Positions 13,436 to 20,927 of a DNA stretch of 33,924 nt are shown in pieces (positions within the stretch are counted from its first letter, which is position 1; each line of letters opens with the position of its first letter). This DNA comes from a virus. The stretch is from IMG/VR virus record IMGVR_UViG_3300023174_000416, positions 1 through 33,924 of that record; one strand, written 5' to 3'. Below the pieces are notes generated by a model, which saw nothing but the letters and a program-made list of their open reading frames with translations, was not told the origin of the DNA and ran no database searches. The position numbers and the translations under genes are program-made.

Positions 13436-14809
13436 ATGCCTAGATTAAGTCTTTATCGCCCAAATCGTCAAAATGACTACAAATTCTTAGATCGCACCAT
13501 TGCTGAAATGTACACTGTGGGCGGTTTGGATATTTACGTCCACAAGTATTTAGGCCCGCAAGCCACACCTGATGTGCCCAGCCAGGATGCTACCCAGCCA
13601 TCCTACGGCTACGAAAATCCGCTGTTCGTTGAAGACTTGCTGTTGATAGAAAACCGAGATCGTGTGTACAGCCCCAACGTGTATGTCATGCGTGGTGTAT
13701 ACAATCAACAAGACATAGATTTTGATTTGACACAATTTGGATTGTTTTTAAACAACGACACACTGTTTATTACCTTCCACTACAACGACATGATCAATAG
13801 CATAGGTCGCAAACTCATGTCTGGAGACGTGCTAGAGTTTCCAAACTTGCGAGATTACAATCCATTAAACACAGACCTGCCCAAAGCCCTGCCACGATAC
13901 TACGTGATACAAGACGCGGCATTTGCCAGCGAGGGTTTCAGTCAAACTTGGTTACCGCACTTATGGCGTGTAAAAGCCACTCCTTTGGTTGGTGCTCAAG
14001 AATACAATGATATTCTCAACAAACCATTTGCCGAAGAAAACATTTGGGATCCAGGCAACTACTACCCATCAGGATCCAAAGTCCTGGATGGTGACACTTA
14101 CTATCGTGCCAAGACCAATGTTCCTGTGGGAACACCCATAACTGACACCAACTATTGGGAAACATATACACCGGCCAGCATACAAGAAAGCATTGGAACA
14201 CGAGTCAAGGACTACGAACTCAACGATGCCATACTCACGCAGGCTGAATTTGAAGTTCCACTCAGCGGCTACGATACTGTTAGATTTTACATTGTTCCTA
14301 CAAATCCTGATGGAACACCTGGTGATCCATATGGTACCACCGTCGACAACACATACATTGACGTTGACAGTACCAACATCAATGTTGATGGCGAAACACA
14401 GACTCCTCGTAGCAATGGATATACCATGGGCTATCTCACAGGAGATGGAATCGCACCCAATGGATTGCCAGTTACTCCAGGCATCAGCTTTCCGCCAAAC
14501 CCCAACGATGGCGATTATGCACTGAGATTGGATTATTTCCCAAATCGACTTTTCCGATACAATGGTCGTAGTTGGCTCAAGATTGAGGACAATGTTCGTA
14601 CCAATCTCACTCCAGGAACCAGCAACAATACCTTGCGTAGTAGCTTTGTTAACAATACATACACTACTCCCACTGCGGATCAAGGCAACATACCTAGTCG
14701 TCAAGGACTCAGCGAGATCCTCAAACCCTTGGCCGACAATGGCAATGATGGTGGCGACAAACCGGCCCATCCTTATCCGCCTACACAACCTGGACAACCA
14801 TCGAGCTAA
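13436..14809 (+). CDS. 14: Neck protein gp14-like with extra surface modules
   Basis: 457 aa against 256 in T4. gp14 binds gp13 and completes the neck. Family signs: DRTIAEMYTVGGLDIYVHKYLGP, FVEDLLLIENRDRVY, FDLTQFGLFLNNDTLFITFHYNDMI, GDVLEFPNLRDYNPLN, RYYVIQDAAFASEGFSQTWLPHLWRVK. The C-terminal DGDYALRLDYFPNRLFRYNGRSWLKIEDNVRTNLTPG is typical of gp14 in aquatic T4-like phages. Residues ~203-242 (IWDPGNYYPSGSKVLDGDTYYRAK...TNYWE) look like an inserted CBM5/12-type carbohydrate-binding module, with W, Y and WE spaced as in that family. The start is the only ATG near the frame start; no Shine-Dalgarno, but a late box is 7 nt upstream. Next is gp15, 3 nt after the stop. Confidence 0.85.
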   Translation: MPRLSLYRPNRQNDYKFLDRTIAEMYTVGGLDIYVHKYLGPQATPDVPSQDATQPSYGYENPLFVEDLLLIENRDRVYSPNVYVMRGVYNQQDIDFDLTQFGLFLNNDTLFITFHYNDMINSIGRKLMSGDVLEFPNLRDYNPLNTDLPKALPRYYVIQDAAFASEGFSQTWLPHLWRVKATPLVGAQEYNDILNKPFAEENIWDPGNYYPSGSKVLDGDTYYRAKTNVPVGTPITDTNYWETYTPASIQESIGTRVKDYELNDAILTQAEFEVPLSGYDTVRFYIVPTNPDGTPGDPYGTTVDNTYIDVDSTNINVDGETQTPRSNGYTMGYLTGDGIAPNGLPVTPGISFPPNPNDGDYALRLDYFPNRLFRYNGRSWLKIEDNVRTNLTPGTSNNTLRSSFVNNTYTTPTADQGNIPSRQGLSEILKPLADNGNDGGDKPAHPYPPTQPGQPSS

Positions 14810-14812
14810 ACT

Positions 14813-16201
14813 ATGCAACAATTTTTTTATGATGAACAAATACGTAGATTCTTGTTGCAATTCACAAGGATTTTTTCAAACTTTCAAGTAGAGTACAGCA
14901 AGGATGCTAACGGTGTAGCGGCGTTGCTACGTGTGCCTGTGCGCCACGGTGATGCCAGTAGACAAGCGCAGACTGTACTACAGAACAATTCAGCCAGCGC
15001 ATTACCGTCAACTCCGCTAATGACTTTTTACATCACTGAGCTTGAGTATGCAAGAGATCGAGTACAGGAACCTTATTTTGTTGAAAAGACTAGTGTGAGG
15101 CAACGGTACTATGATCAAGAGACAGAAACCTACGAAACTACACAAGGCAATGCGTTCACTGTAGAACGATTGATGCCTGTGCCGTTTAACTTGTCTATAC
15201 GATTGGATATTTGGACGTCTAACACCAATCAGAAACTACAGATATTGGAGCAAATATTAACACTGTTTAATCCAGCCTTGGAAATACAAAGCACAGACAA
15301 TTACTTAGATTGGACCAGTTTGAGCGTATGCGAATTAGAATCTGTAACTTGGACTTCAAGAAGCATTCCAATGGGCACCGAAGACCCTATAGACATTGCT
15401 TCCTTGTCTTTTACTTTGCCAATTTGGATATCGCCTCCTGCTAAAGTCAAGAAGTTGGGCGTGGTTCAAAAAATCATTGCTTCTATGTACGATGCTCAAG
15501 GCGATCTGCGCGAAGCTATAACCAACAACGATCTCTTGTTGGGCACTAGACAAAAATTCACACCTTACAATTATCAAGTGTTGCTGATTGGCAACCAGCT
15601 ACAGGTTCTACAGCCCAGTGCTGTGGTTCCTGGCGAAGGCACTATCAATCCTGACACTTCTCCGCCCAGCAATGTGATGTGGCATGCTGTGGTCAACATG
15701 TTTGGTGATTTACAAAACGGTATCAGCCAAGTAAGACTTGACAATCCGTTTGATGACACTATAATAGTAGGTACAGTGGCTTATCATCCCACAGACGATA
15801 GATTCTTATTGTTTACTGTGGATGAAGACACTTTACCACAGAACACATTACCGCCCGTGAATGCCATAGTAGACCCTCAACGCAACGGTCCTGGAGAAGG
15901 ACTACCGGCAGCTGCCGCTGGCCAGCGTTACTTACTGGTAGGGGATACTGGAGCTCCAGACTACAACAGTGGTGCCGCTGCCTGGACCGGAGTCAATGGA
16001 GAGATATTGTATGCCACAGCCAATGACATCATTGAGTATGATGGCGAGAAATGGAACATTGCTTTCTTACATACCAATGTTAGCAATGTGCAATATGTAA
16101 CCAATCTCACAACCAGCATTCAGTATCGTTGGGCAGACGCACAATGGTTAAAGAGCTATCAAGGACTTTATCCTGAAGGATCGTGGAGTTTGGTACTTTG
16201 A
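14813..16201 (+). CDS. 15: Tail completion / sheath stabiliser protein gp15-like, C-terminally extended
   Basis: 462 aa versus 272 in T4. gp15 forms the hexamer that caps the tail and contacts the neck. The first ~230 residues match: FFYDEQIRRFLLQFTRIFSNFQVEYS, VPVRHGDASRQ, LPLMTFYITELEYARDRVQEPYF-type strands, NAFTVERLMPVPFNLSIRLDIWTSNTNQKLQILEQILTLFNP, and SLSFTLPIWISPPAKVKKLGVVQKI. The remaining ~230 residues are an extension ending in a DUF2793-like module (GQRYLLVGDTG...AAAWTGVNGEILYATANDIIEYDGEKWNIAF) and a W-rich tail. Such small beta modules recur on phage virions and may bind surfaces. It directly follows gp14, so neck and tail cap are made together. Confidence 0.85.
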   Translation: MQQFFYDEQIRRFLLQFTRIFSNFQVEYSKDANGVAALLRVPVRHGDASRQAQTVLQNNSASALPSTPLMTFYITELEYARDRVQEPYFVEKTSVRQRYYDQETETYETTQGNAFTVERLMPVPFNLSIRLDIWTSNTNQKLQILEQILTLFNPALEIQSTDNYLDWTSLSVCELESVTWTSRSIPMGTEDPIDIASLSFTLPIWISPPAKVKKLGVVQKIIASMYDAQGDLREAITNNDLLLGTRQKFTPYNYQVLLIGNQLQVLQPSAVVPGEGTINPDTSPPSNVMWHAVVNMFGDLQNGISQVRLDNPFDDTIIVGTVAYHPTDDRFLLFTVDEDTLPQNTLPPVNAIVDPQRNGPGEGLPAAAAGQRYLLVGDTGAPDYNSGAAAWTGVNGEILYATANDIIEYDGEKWNIAFLHTNVSNVQYVTNLTTSIQYRWADAQWLKSYQGLYPEGSWSLVL

Positions 16202-16623
16202 ACGCAGTTGGTGTTTGGTTCTATTCAGTTACCACCAATCGGTATCTCTATCTGTTAAGAAACGATGATCGGCATCCCGGAACTTGGGGACTGCCAGGAG
16301 GCAAATGTCATCGTGATGAAACGCTGATGGAAACTATCCGTAGAGAGTGCATTGAAGAACTGGGATTTTGGCCTGAAGAAATAAAGCTGGTACCCATAGA
16401 AAAATTTACCAGCACAGACGGAAATTTTTCTTATCACACATTTTTTTGCAGTGTAGCCACGGAGTTTACACCCATACTTAATGATGAGCATCACGGTTGG
16501 GCCTGGATTGATTCAACCACATGGCCCAAACCATTGCATCCAGGACTGTGGTCAACTGTGAATTTTGAAGAAGTAAAACAAAAAATGATTACTGTACAAC
16601 AACAGTATCAAACATCACAGTGA
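16183..16623 (+). CDS. Nudix hydrolase
   Basis: 146 aa at most. Nudix enzymes cleave nucleoside diphosphates linked to another group, with Mg2+. The full Nudix box is present: G40-x5-E46-x7-R54-E55-x2-E58-E59-x-G61-F62. Ahead of it are RYLYLLRNDDRHPGTWGLPGG (substrate strand), as in MutT-like proteins. The start is uncertain: GTG at 16183 overlaps the gp15 end by 19 nt and has GAAGGA only 2 nt away, whereas TTG at 16198 (MNAVGVWFYS) has GGAG at 16185-16188 9 nt upstream and seems better. Substrate cannot be told; in phages related enzymes act on oxidised nucleotides, ADP-ribose, (p)ppGpp or RNA caps. It is in the gp14-gp15 operon and its end overlaps the convergent 224-aa gene by 16 bp. Confidence 0.88.
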   Translation: MEFGTLNAVGVWFYSVTTNRYLYLLRNDDRHPGTWGLPGGKCHRDETLMETIRRECIEELGFWPEEIKLVPIEKFTSTDGNFSYHTFFCSVATEFTPILNDEHHGWAWIDSTTWPKPLHPGLWSTVNFEEVKQKMITVQQQYQTSQ

Positions 16624-17282
16624 AGAACAAACTGTTGGTAAGTTAAAACTTCCGCATTTCTAAATGCACGCCACTCGTCATGTGGTGCGGCATGGTCAGT
16701 AACAAAATAAAACTTGGTATTGGGATAAGCTTCAAGTACCTGTTTAATATCAATTATATGTTTGTGATCAATGTGATGTTCGCTGGTTGTACCATCTACA
16801 CCTAACAAGAAAACTTCGTTGTGCCCATCAAACGCGGCAAGATACGCGGCAGCGGCTGGTGGCGCTAGTCTAAGACAATAAGGAATAAGATAAAACTCTC
16901 CTGGCATTTTCAAACAGTTAGTAGTCAAAGTATACACCACTGACTTTTCACTATAATTGGATGCAATAATTTCATTGAGAGTTGGAATATCATATTCAAC
17001 GCAAAAATCTAAATGCATTTTTTTCCAGGTGCCTTCACAGCCATAGGTCTGTAATTTTTTCTGTCCTAACAACCCGCCACCGTGATTGGCCACAGCGGTT
17101 ACCACATCTTCTCTTAGGCTATGCCCAGCACCGATCACAACTGCACGTCCAGAAATGTGTTGGTTGGCTATGGGGTTTTCAATGTATTCTTTTTCTGTGA
17201 TCTTTTGACCATCTCTGTAGATAATCTTCGTGATGACAAATTCGCCAGCGTAGTCTGCTCTATATCGTTCTTTGTTGATCAT
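16608..17282 (-). CDS. Putative sugar/nucleotide-type enzyme of the phage 'VxGxGxSxR' family (DUF115-like?)
   Basis: 224 aa. After ~40 N-terminal residues comes a Rossmann-like strand-loop, SGRAVVIGAGHSLREDVV, then a YGCEGTWKKMHLDFCVEYDIP segment giving a 'known or expected position' strand, then PPAAAAYLAAFDGHNEVFLLGVDGT, then a final YPNTKFYFVTDHAAPHDEWRAF and NAEVLTYQQF. The same order (VLGNGRSR, ...GLACLDGYTRIYLLGFDLGT, YPTRQFIRVQGPESAP, KFMEISEF) is seen in the 196-aa protein at 30263-30853, so they are paralogues. The layout recalls DUF115/MAF_flag10-type and glycosyltransferase-like enzymes, but I cannot prove the class. It overlaps the 414-aa fibre gene by 4 nt, suggesting joint translation and a role in fibre modification. 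Confidence 0.55.
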   Translation of the reverse strand: MINKERYRADYAGEFVITKIIYRDGQKITEKEYIENPIANQHISGRAVVIGAGHSLREDVVTAVANHGGGLLGQKKLQTYGCEGTWKKMHLDFCVEYDIPTLNEIIASNYSEKSVVYTLTTNCLKMPGEFYLIPYCLRLAPPAAAAYLAAFDGHNEVFLLGVDGTTSEHHIDHKHIIDIKQVLEAYPNTKFYFVTDHAAPHDEWRAFRNAEVLTYQQFVLHCDV

Positions 17283-18523
17283 AATCTTCCTACCATGATT
17301 TCAATAGTTCCTTCTTTGTCGTCTGAGTGGTTTTCCAAGGCTTTGCCTATCACGCATCCTGGAGCATAGTTTTCCATCTTGCAGGCTACTCCTGGAACGT
17401 CACTGCTTGCCAATAAGTCACCTTTACTAATTTTACCAATCACTCGGCAAGGAACTCGTCCTAGCAACGCTACATTGACTGCATTTTCAACTTCCAGCCC
17501 ACGATTCATTAACACACCCGGATTTTCAGATACAGTACCAGCAATAGATGTCTGGCATGCGTCAGTACTTTGAGTGACTTCTTTGACTCCACCGATGACC
17601 AATACTGTGCCCACTGGATATTCAGCATCTGCTTCGTAACGTTCTGCAACGTCAGCATATTGTGCCGAAGTGGCTTTGGCAAACACAGTGTTAAAGTATG
17701 TTGATGATGTTCCAATATTGCCAACTCCGTTGGCTTGACCGTTTCGTATATCAGCGCCTATTACTAAGTTTCCACCAAACCAACTGTTTCCGCCGTTGAC
17801 AAACAGTGCATAAGAGTTAGTAATGGTCATATTGGTGCCAGCAACAGGAGCACCTGCCACATACAGTGTGCCTGCATTGGTTGTAGTTACCGATCCATTG
17901 GTGGCAGCCAATGTTGGCTGTGCTATGGCATTGATATGATTGGTTGCGGCTGTGCCAGCTGCCGGAGTGCCTGAATCTGTATATGTTGCCGCATTGATTC
18001 GTAGACCAATACCATTGGTAGTCCAGCTTGAAGCTGTTTCGTTACCTCCTATGGTCACAGCGGCTGTGGTGGGTGCTGTACCAAGTCCAACTTGGCCAGT
18101 AACTGCTAGATTAGCGGATACATTGGCCTCAGTGGCTGTAAATGTTGTATTGGTAACACCACCTACGTTGGCGCGAATGTTGCCACCTGAGGCAATCACA
18201 GTCATTGATGATGTGCCATTGGCTATGCTAGTGGCATCAACTGTGGCCCAGGCTACACCTGAACCTGTACTCTGTAAAAACTGTCCAGTGGAGCCTGTGC
18301 CACCATTGGCGGTCAATGTACCTGTAAGCACAGCACTGCTTAATGTTTTATTTGTCAGTGTCTGAGTAGCAGTGGTTCCAACTCCGCTGAATCCGCCTAG
18401 TGTGGCTCCATCGTGGACAACTACCACCTTGTTAGTGGTATCAACTGTGATTTCACCCAACGCACCTGCAAAGCTGGCTGTTTGTGAGCTGGATCCTCGA
18501 CGGTATTGTATCTGGGTTGACAT
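17279..18523 (-). CDS. Tail fibre protein with shared C-terminal domain (fibre A, 414 aa)
   Basis: 414 aa, Ala/Gly/Thr/Asn-rich and beta-structured. N-terminus TQIQYRRGSSSQTASFAGALGEITVDTTNKVVVVHDGAT is the usual baseplate-attachment-type start of phage fibres. Central region has TSIANGTSSMTVIASGGNIRANVGG repeats. Residues 261-414 form the C-terminal domain shared with the 1203- and 1418-aa fibres: NGQANGVGNIG..YFNTVFAKATSAQYADVAE...GTVLVIGG..EVT...AGTVSENPGVLMN...VALLGRVPCRV...KGDLLASS...GCVIGKALE...IEIMVG. This domain resembles in layout the intramolecular chaperone/cleavage (peptidase G2-like) ends of fibres, but I cannot confirm it. Start ATG 18523 has AGGA 7 nt upstream and a late box. 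Confidence 0.8.
   Translation of the reverse strand: MSTQIQYRRGSSSQTASFAGALGEITVDTTNKVVVVHDGATLGGFSGVGTTATQTLTNKTLSSAVLTGTLTANGGTGSTGQFLQSTGSGVAWATVDATSIANGTSSMTVIASGGNIRANVGGVTNTTFTATEANVSANLAVTGQVGLGTAPTTAAVTIGGNETASSWTTNGIGLRINAATYTDSGTPAAGTAATNHINAIAQPTLAATNGSVTTTNAGTLYVAGAPVAGTNMTITNSYALFVNGGNSWFGGNLVIGADIRNGQANGVGNIGTSSTYFNTVFAKATSAQYADVAERYEADAEYPVGTVLVIGGVKEVTQSTDACQTSIAGTVSENPGVLMNRGLEVENAVNVALLGRVPCRVIGKISKGDLLASSDVPGVACKMENYAPGCVIGKALENHSDDKEGTIEIMVGRL
17282..17743 (-). repeat. Shared fibre C-terminal domain, copy in fibre A
   Basis: Codons 261-414 of the 414-aa fibre. Paralogous to 20931-21386 and 24612-25070; the three differ in the variable middle but keep AKATSAQYADLAE, GRVP and KGDLL. 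Confidence 0.85.
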
Positions 18524-18539
18524 GTATTATTCCTGTATC

Positions 18540-18547
18540 ATATTTAG
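18540..18547 (-). promoter_or_regulatory. Late-promoter box CTAAATAT upstream of fibre A
   Basis: Seven-of-eight late-core match; TAAATA is 17 nt before the ATG at 18523. It lies right at the 3' end of the 766-aa fibre gene upstream. Confidence 0.6.
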
Positions 18548-20848
18548 TTAGTTTATAACCGATCTATCGCTGGTGCGGCGCCAGTTAGTGCCATCACTAA
18601 ATGCTGTTATAGCACCACCAGTGGCGTTGCTAACATAGATAAATTGGGCTGGTATTGTTGCGCTGGGCAATGTTGACACTGTAAAGCTCGGTAGCACCAG
18701 CTGAGTCGGGTAAAAAACACCTGAAGTTACAATCTCTCCGAGATCTGATTGGCTAGTTACTGCTTCTGTGACCAATCCAAGATCGTCTGAAAGTGTAACT
18801 ACTTCTGTCACTGTACCAAAATCAGCACCATCAACAAAAATTTCGCTGCCTGCACCAGAAGTTGCTATGGTTAATGTATCTGTTGTTGGGTCAGCAACTA
18901 TAGTGATACCAGAACCAGCATTAAACGTAAATGTATCATTGATTGAATCTGCAACAATGGTGTTACCGCTGGCCACAGCAAATGATCTAAACGTTTCAAT
19001 TCCTGATAAATTACGTCCATTGCCTAGAATGTTACCACCAAACACATTGCCTGTGGCATACAAATTTCCGGTAACATTACCACCAGCAGTTGAGAACACT
19101 GCTATATTGGGTGTGCCGCCAATGGTGATTGCTAAGTTACCGCCAGAAGTACCAATATTGGCCTCACTGGTTCCATTGAAGACTTTGGTTGTGTTATATC
19201 CACTGGCAAATGTGATGTTAGCCAGTAGGTAGTTACCTGTGATATTGCCAGCAGTAGTTAGGTTGCCGCCTGTGACATTGCCTGTGGCCGTGACTTGTCC
19301 AGCAGTGCCCAAATTACCTACATTGGCGTTGCCGGTAGCAGAAATTGTGTTTGCTTCAAGACCACCAACTATGAGATTACCATAACTGTTTACAGTGACT
19401 ACCTCTCCTGAAACACTGACATTGGTTGCGGCAATGAGTTTGCCAGCTGAGTTGTCGTAGCCAATAAAGGCCGACTGTTCTGATGTGGTGTAGTACCAAA
19501 GTTGTTCACCGCGATCTTTGCCGTCATTGGTTGTGAGTGGAGTGTTGTTTGGTCCGCGACCTAGTCCAATGATTGGGTCAACAACGTTCAAATCTGTGAC
19601 GTTGACCGAAATAACATTGCCACTTACAGTAAGATTGCCTGCTATAGTAGCATTACCACTGGTAGTCAATGTACCAGTGGATACTGTACCTGTTGTAATT
19701 AAGTTACCACCTGTGACGTTACCTGTCACTCCCAGTGTGCCTGTGATGTTAGCCCCTGCTGTGCTGAATACGGCTACGTTGGAAACTCCACCAATGGTGA
19801 TGTTGGCGTTGCCCCCAGAAGTACCAATATTGGCTTCACTGGTGCCGTTGAAGAGTCGGGTGGTATTATACCCACTGGCAAATGTAATGTTGGCCAGCAA
19901 ATAATTACCTGTTATGTTACCAGATGCTGTTACCTGGCCACCTGTGACCAGGTTGCCACCTGTGACGTTGCCTGTGGCAACTATCAGTCCTGCTGTACCA
20001 AGATTACCCACATTGGCATTACCAGTCACACTTAATGTAGTTCCAATAGAACCAAGTCCTGCTGTGATTAAATTTCCACCAGTAATGTTGCCTGTGGCTG
20101 TGATTGTGGATGCACTAATATCCGGAGTTGTACCTGACAGTACAGTCTGCGCACCTTGTGGGTTAGTAAGAATTAGCGATGTAGCATTGGCTGAGATTTG
20201 AGCATTGCCAAGATATATTGTGGAGTTTGATAGCCAAATATCTCGCCAACGATTGGTAGTGTTGCCCAGATCATAAGTGACGTTGGCGCCAGGATTAACG
20301 TTCCCCCAAAAAGTTGGATTATCTCTAACAGCAAATGTTATAGTGTCTGTGGCAGCATTGCCTGTTATAATAATATTGTTGCCAGTGGAAAAAGTAACTG
20401 TGCCTGTGGCAGAATTGGCAACTACAGAAGTACCGTTGGCTGAAATAGTTCCAAATGCATTACCTGTGTTGATTTCAAATGTAAGTGCTGTGGTACCTAT
20501 GATTATAGGGTCATTGGTTGTGAGTTTCCAACTTGTATCAGCATAGGTAGAACCTTCGGTGACCATGACAATGGTGCCCGAATCAAGCTCGCCGGTTGCA
20601 TTGGTGTCTGTGGATCTAATCCAGGTTCCGTTGCTTCCGGTGCCTAGTACACTTACTATATAGATACCGTTCTGACTGCCTGTGCTTTGCCCTGACACCA
20701 GAATGCGATCATTCAAGCTCAAGGTAACTCCGTCAACCACTGTAGGAGCACCGCCCGAAAGAGTAATATTGCTAGTGGTTATCGCCCGCACTGACTGTTT
20801 ATAGTCAATGTCGTATATCTGCGCGGCACGAGGTCTAGTTAATCCCAT
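18548..20848 (-). CDS. Tail fibre protein (fibre B, 766 aa)
   Basis: 766 aa. N-terminal module QSVRAITTSNITLSGGAPTVVDGVTLSLNDRILVSGQSTGSQNGIYIV...WIRSTDTNATGELDSGTIVMVTEG is a common start of phage fibres. Then come GN-rich repeats of the form TGNVTGGNLVTGG. At about residues 420-490 is the shared module NVTDLNVVDPIIGLGRGPNNTPLTTNDGKDRGEQLWYYTTSEQSAFIGYDNSAGKLIAATNV. The C-terminus TLPSATIPAQFIYVSNATGGAITAFSDGTNWRRTSDR is a known fibre-end motif and differs from the three other large fibres, so B lacks the ~153-aa end domain. A late-promoter box and AAGGT precede the ATG. It probably forms beta-helical trimers at the tail and may carry receptor binding. Confidence 0.8.
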   Translation of the reverse strand: MGLTRPRAAQIYDIDYKQSVRAITTSNITLSGGAPTVVDGVTLSLNDRILVSGQSTGSQNGIYIVSVLGTGSNGTWIRSTDTNATGELDSGTIVMVTEGSTYADTSWKLTTNDPIIIGTTALTFEINTGNAFGTISANGTSVVANSATGTVTFSTGNNIIITGNAATDTITFAVRDNPTFWGNVNPGANVTYDLGNTTNRWRDIWLSNSTIYLGNAQISANATSLILTNPQGAQTVLSGTTPDISASTITATGNITGGNLITAGLGSIGTTLSVTGNANVGNLGTAGLIVATGNVTGGNLVTGGQVTASGNITGNYLLANITFASGYNTTRLFNGTSEANIGTSGGNANITIGGVSNVAVFSTAGANITGTLGVTGNVTGGNLITTGTVSTGTLTTSGNATIAGNLTVSGNVISVNVTDLNVVDPIIGLGRGPNNTPLTTNDGKDRGEQLWYYTTSEQSAFIGYDNSAGKLIAATNVSVSGEVVTVNSYGNLIVGGLEANTISATGNANVGNLGTAGQVTATGNVTGGNLTTAGNITGNYLLANITFASGYNTTKVFNGTSEANIGTSGGNLAITIGGTPNIAVFSTAGGNVTGNLYATGNVFGGNILGNGRNLSGIETFRSFAVASGNTIVADSINDTFTFNAGSGITIVADPTTDTLTIATSGAGSEIFVDGADFGTVTEVVTLSDDLGLVTEAVTSQSDLGEIVTSGVFYPTQLVLPSFTVSTLPSATIPAQFIYVSNATGGAITAFSDGTNWRRTSDRSVIN

Positions 20849-20869
20849 TTTTTACCTTAATCTACTGAA

Positions 20870-20877
20870 TATTTATG
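20870..20877 (-). promoter_or_regulatory. Late-promoter box CATAAATA upstream of fibre B
   Basis: TAAATA is 21 nt before the ATG at 20848 and directly follows the fibre C terminator. Confidence 0.65.
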
Positions 20878-20882
20878 GAAAA

Positions 20883-20908
20883 AAATAGGGCCACCGAGAG
20901 CCCTATTT
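20883..20908 (-). terminator. Rho-independent terminator after fibre C
   Basis: A 9-bp stem (20883-20891 with 20900-20908, core ATAGGGC/GCCCTAT), 8-nt loop and a run of U on the minus strand lie 20 nt after the fibre C stop. It is immediately followed by the promoter of fibre B. Confidence 0.8.
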
Positions 20909-20927
20909 CTTGATGCAGACGCACCGA

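Noticed and set aside
14069-14860. Minus-strand frame of 263 aa opposite gp14
   Set aside because: Antisense to the strongly supported gp14; Ile/Cys/Val-rich composition typical of a shadow.
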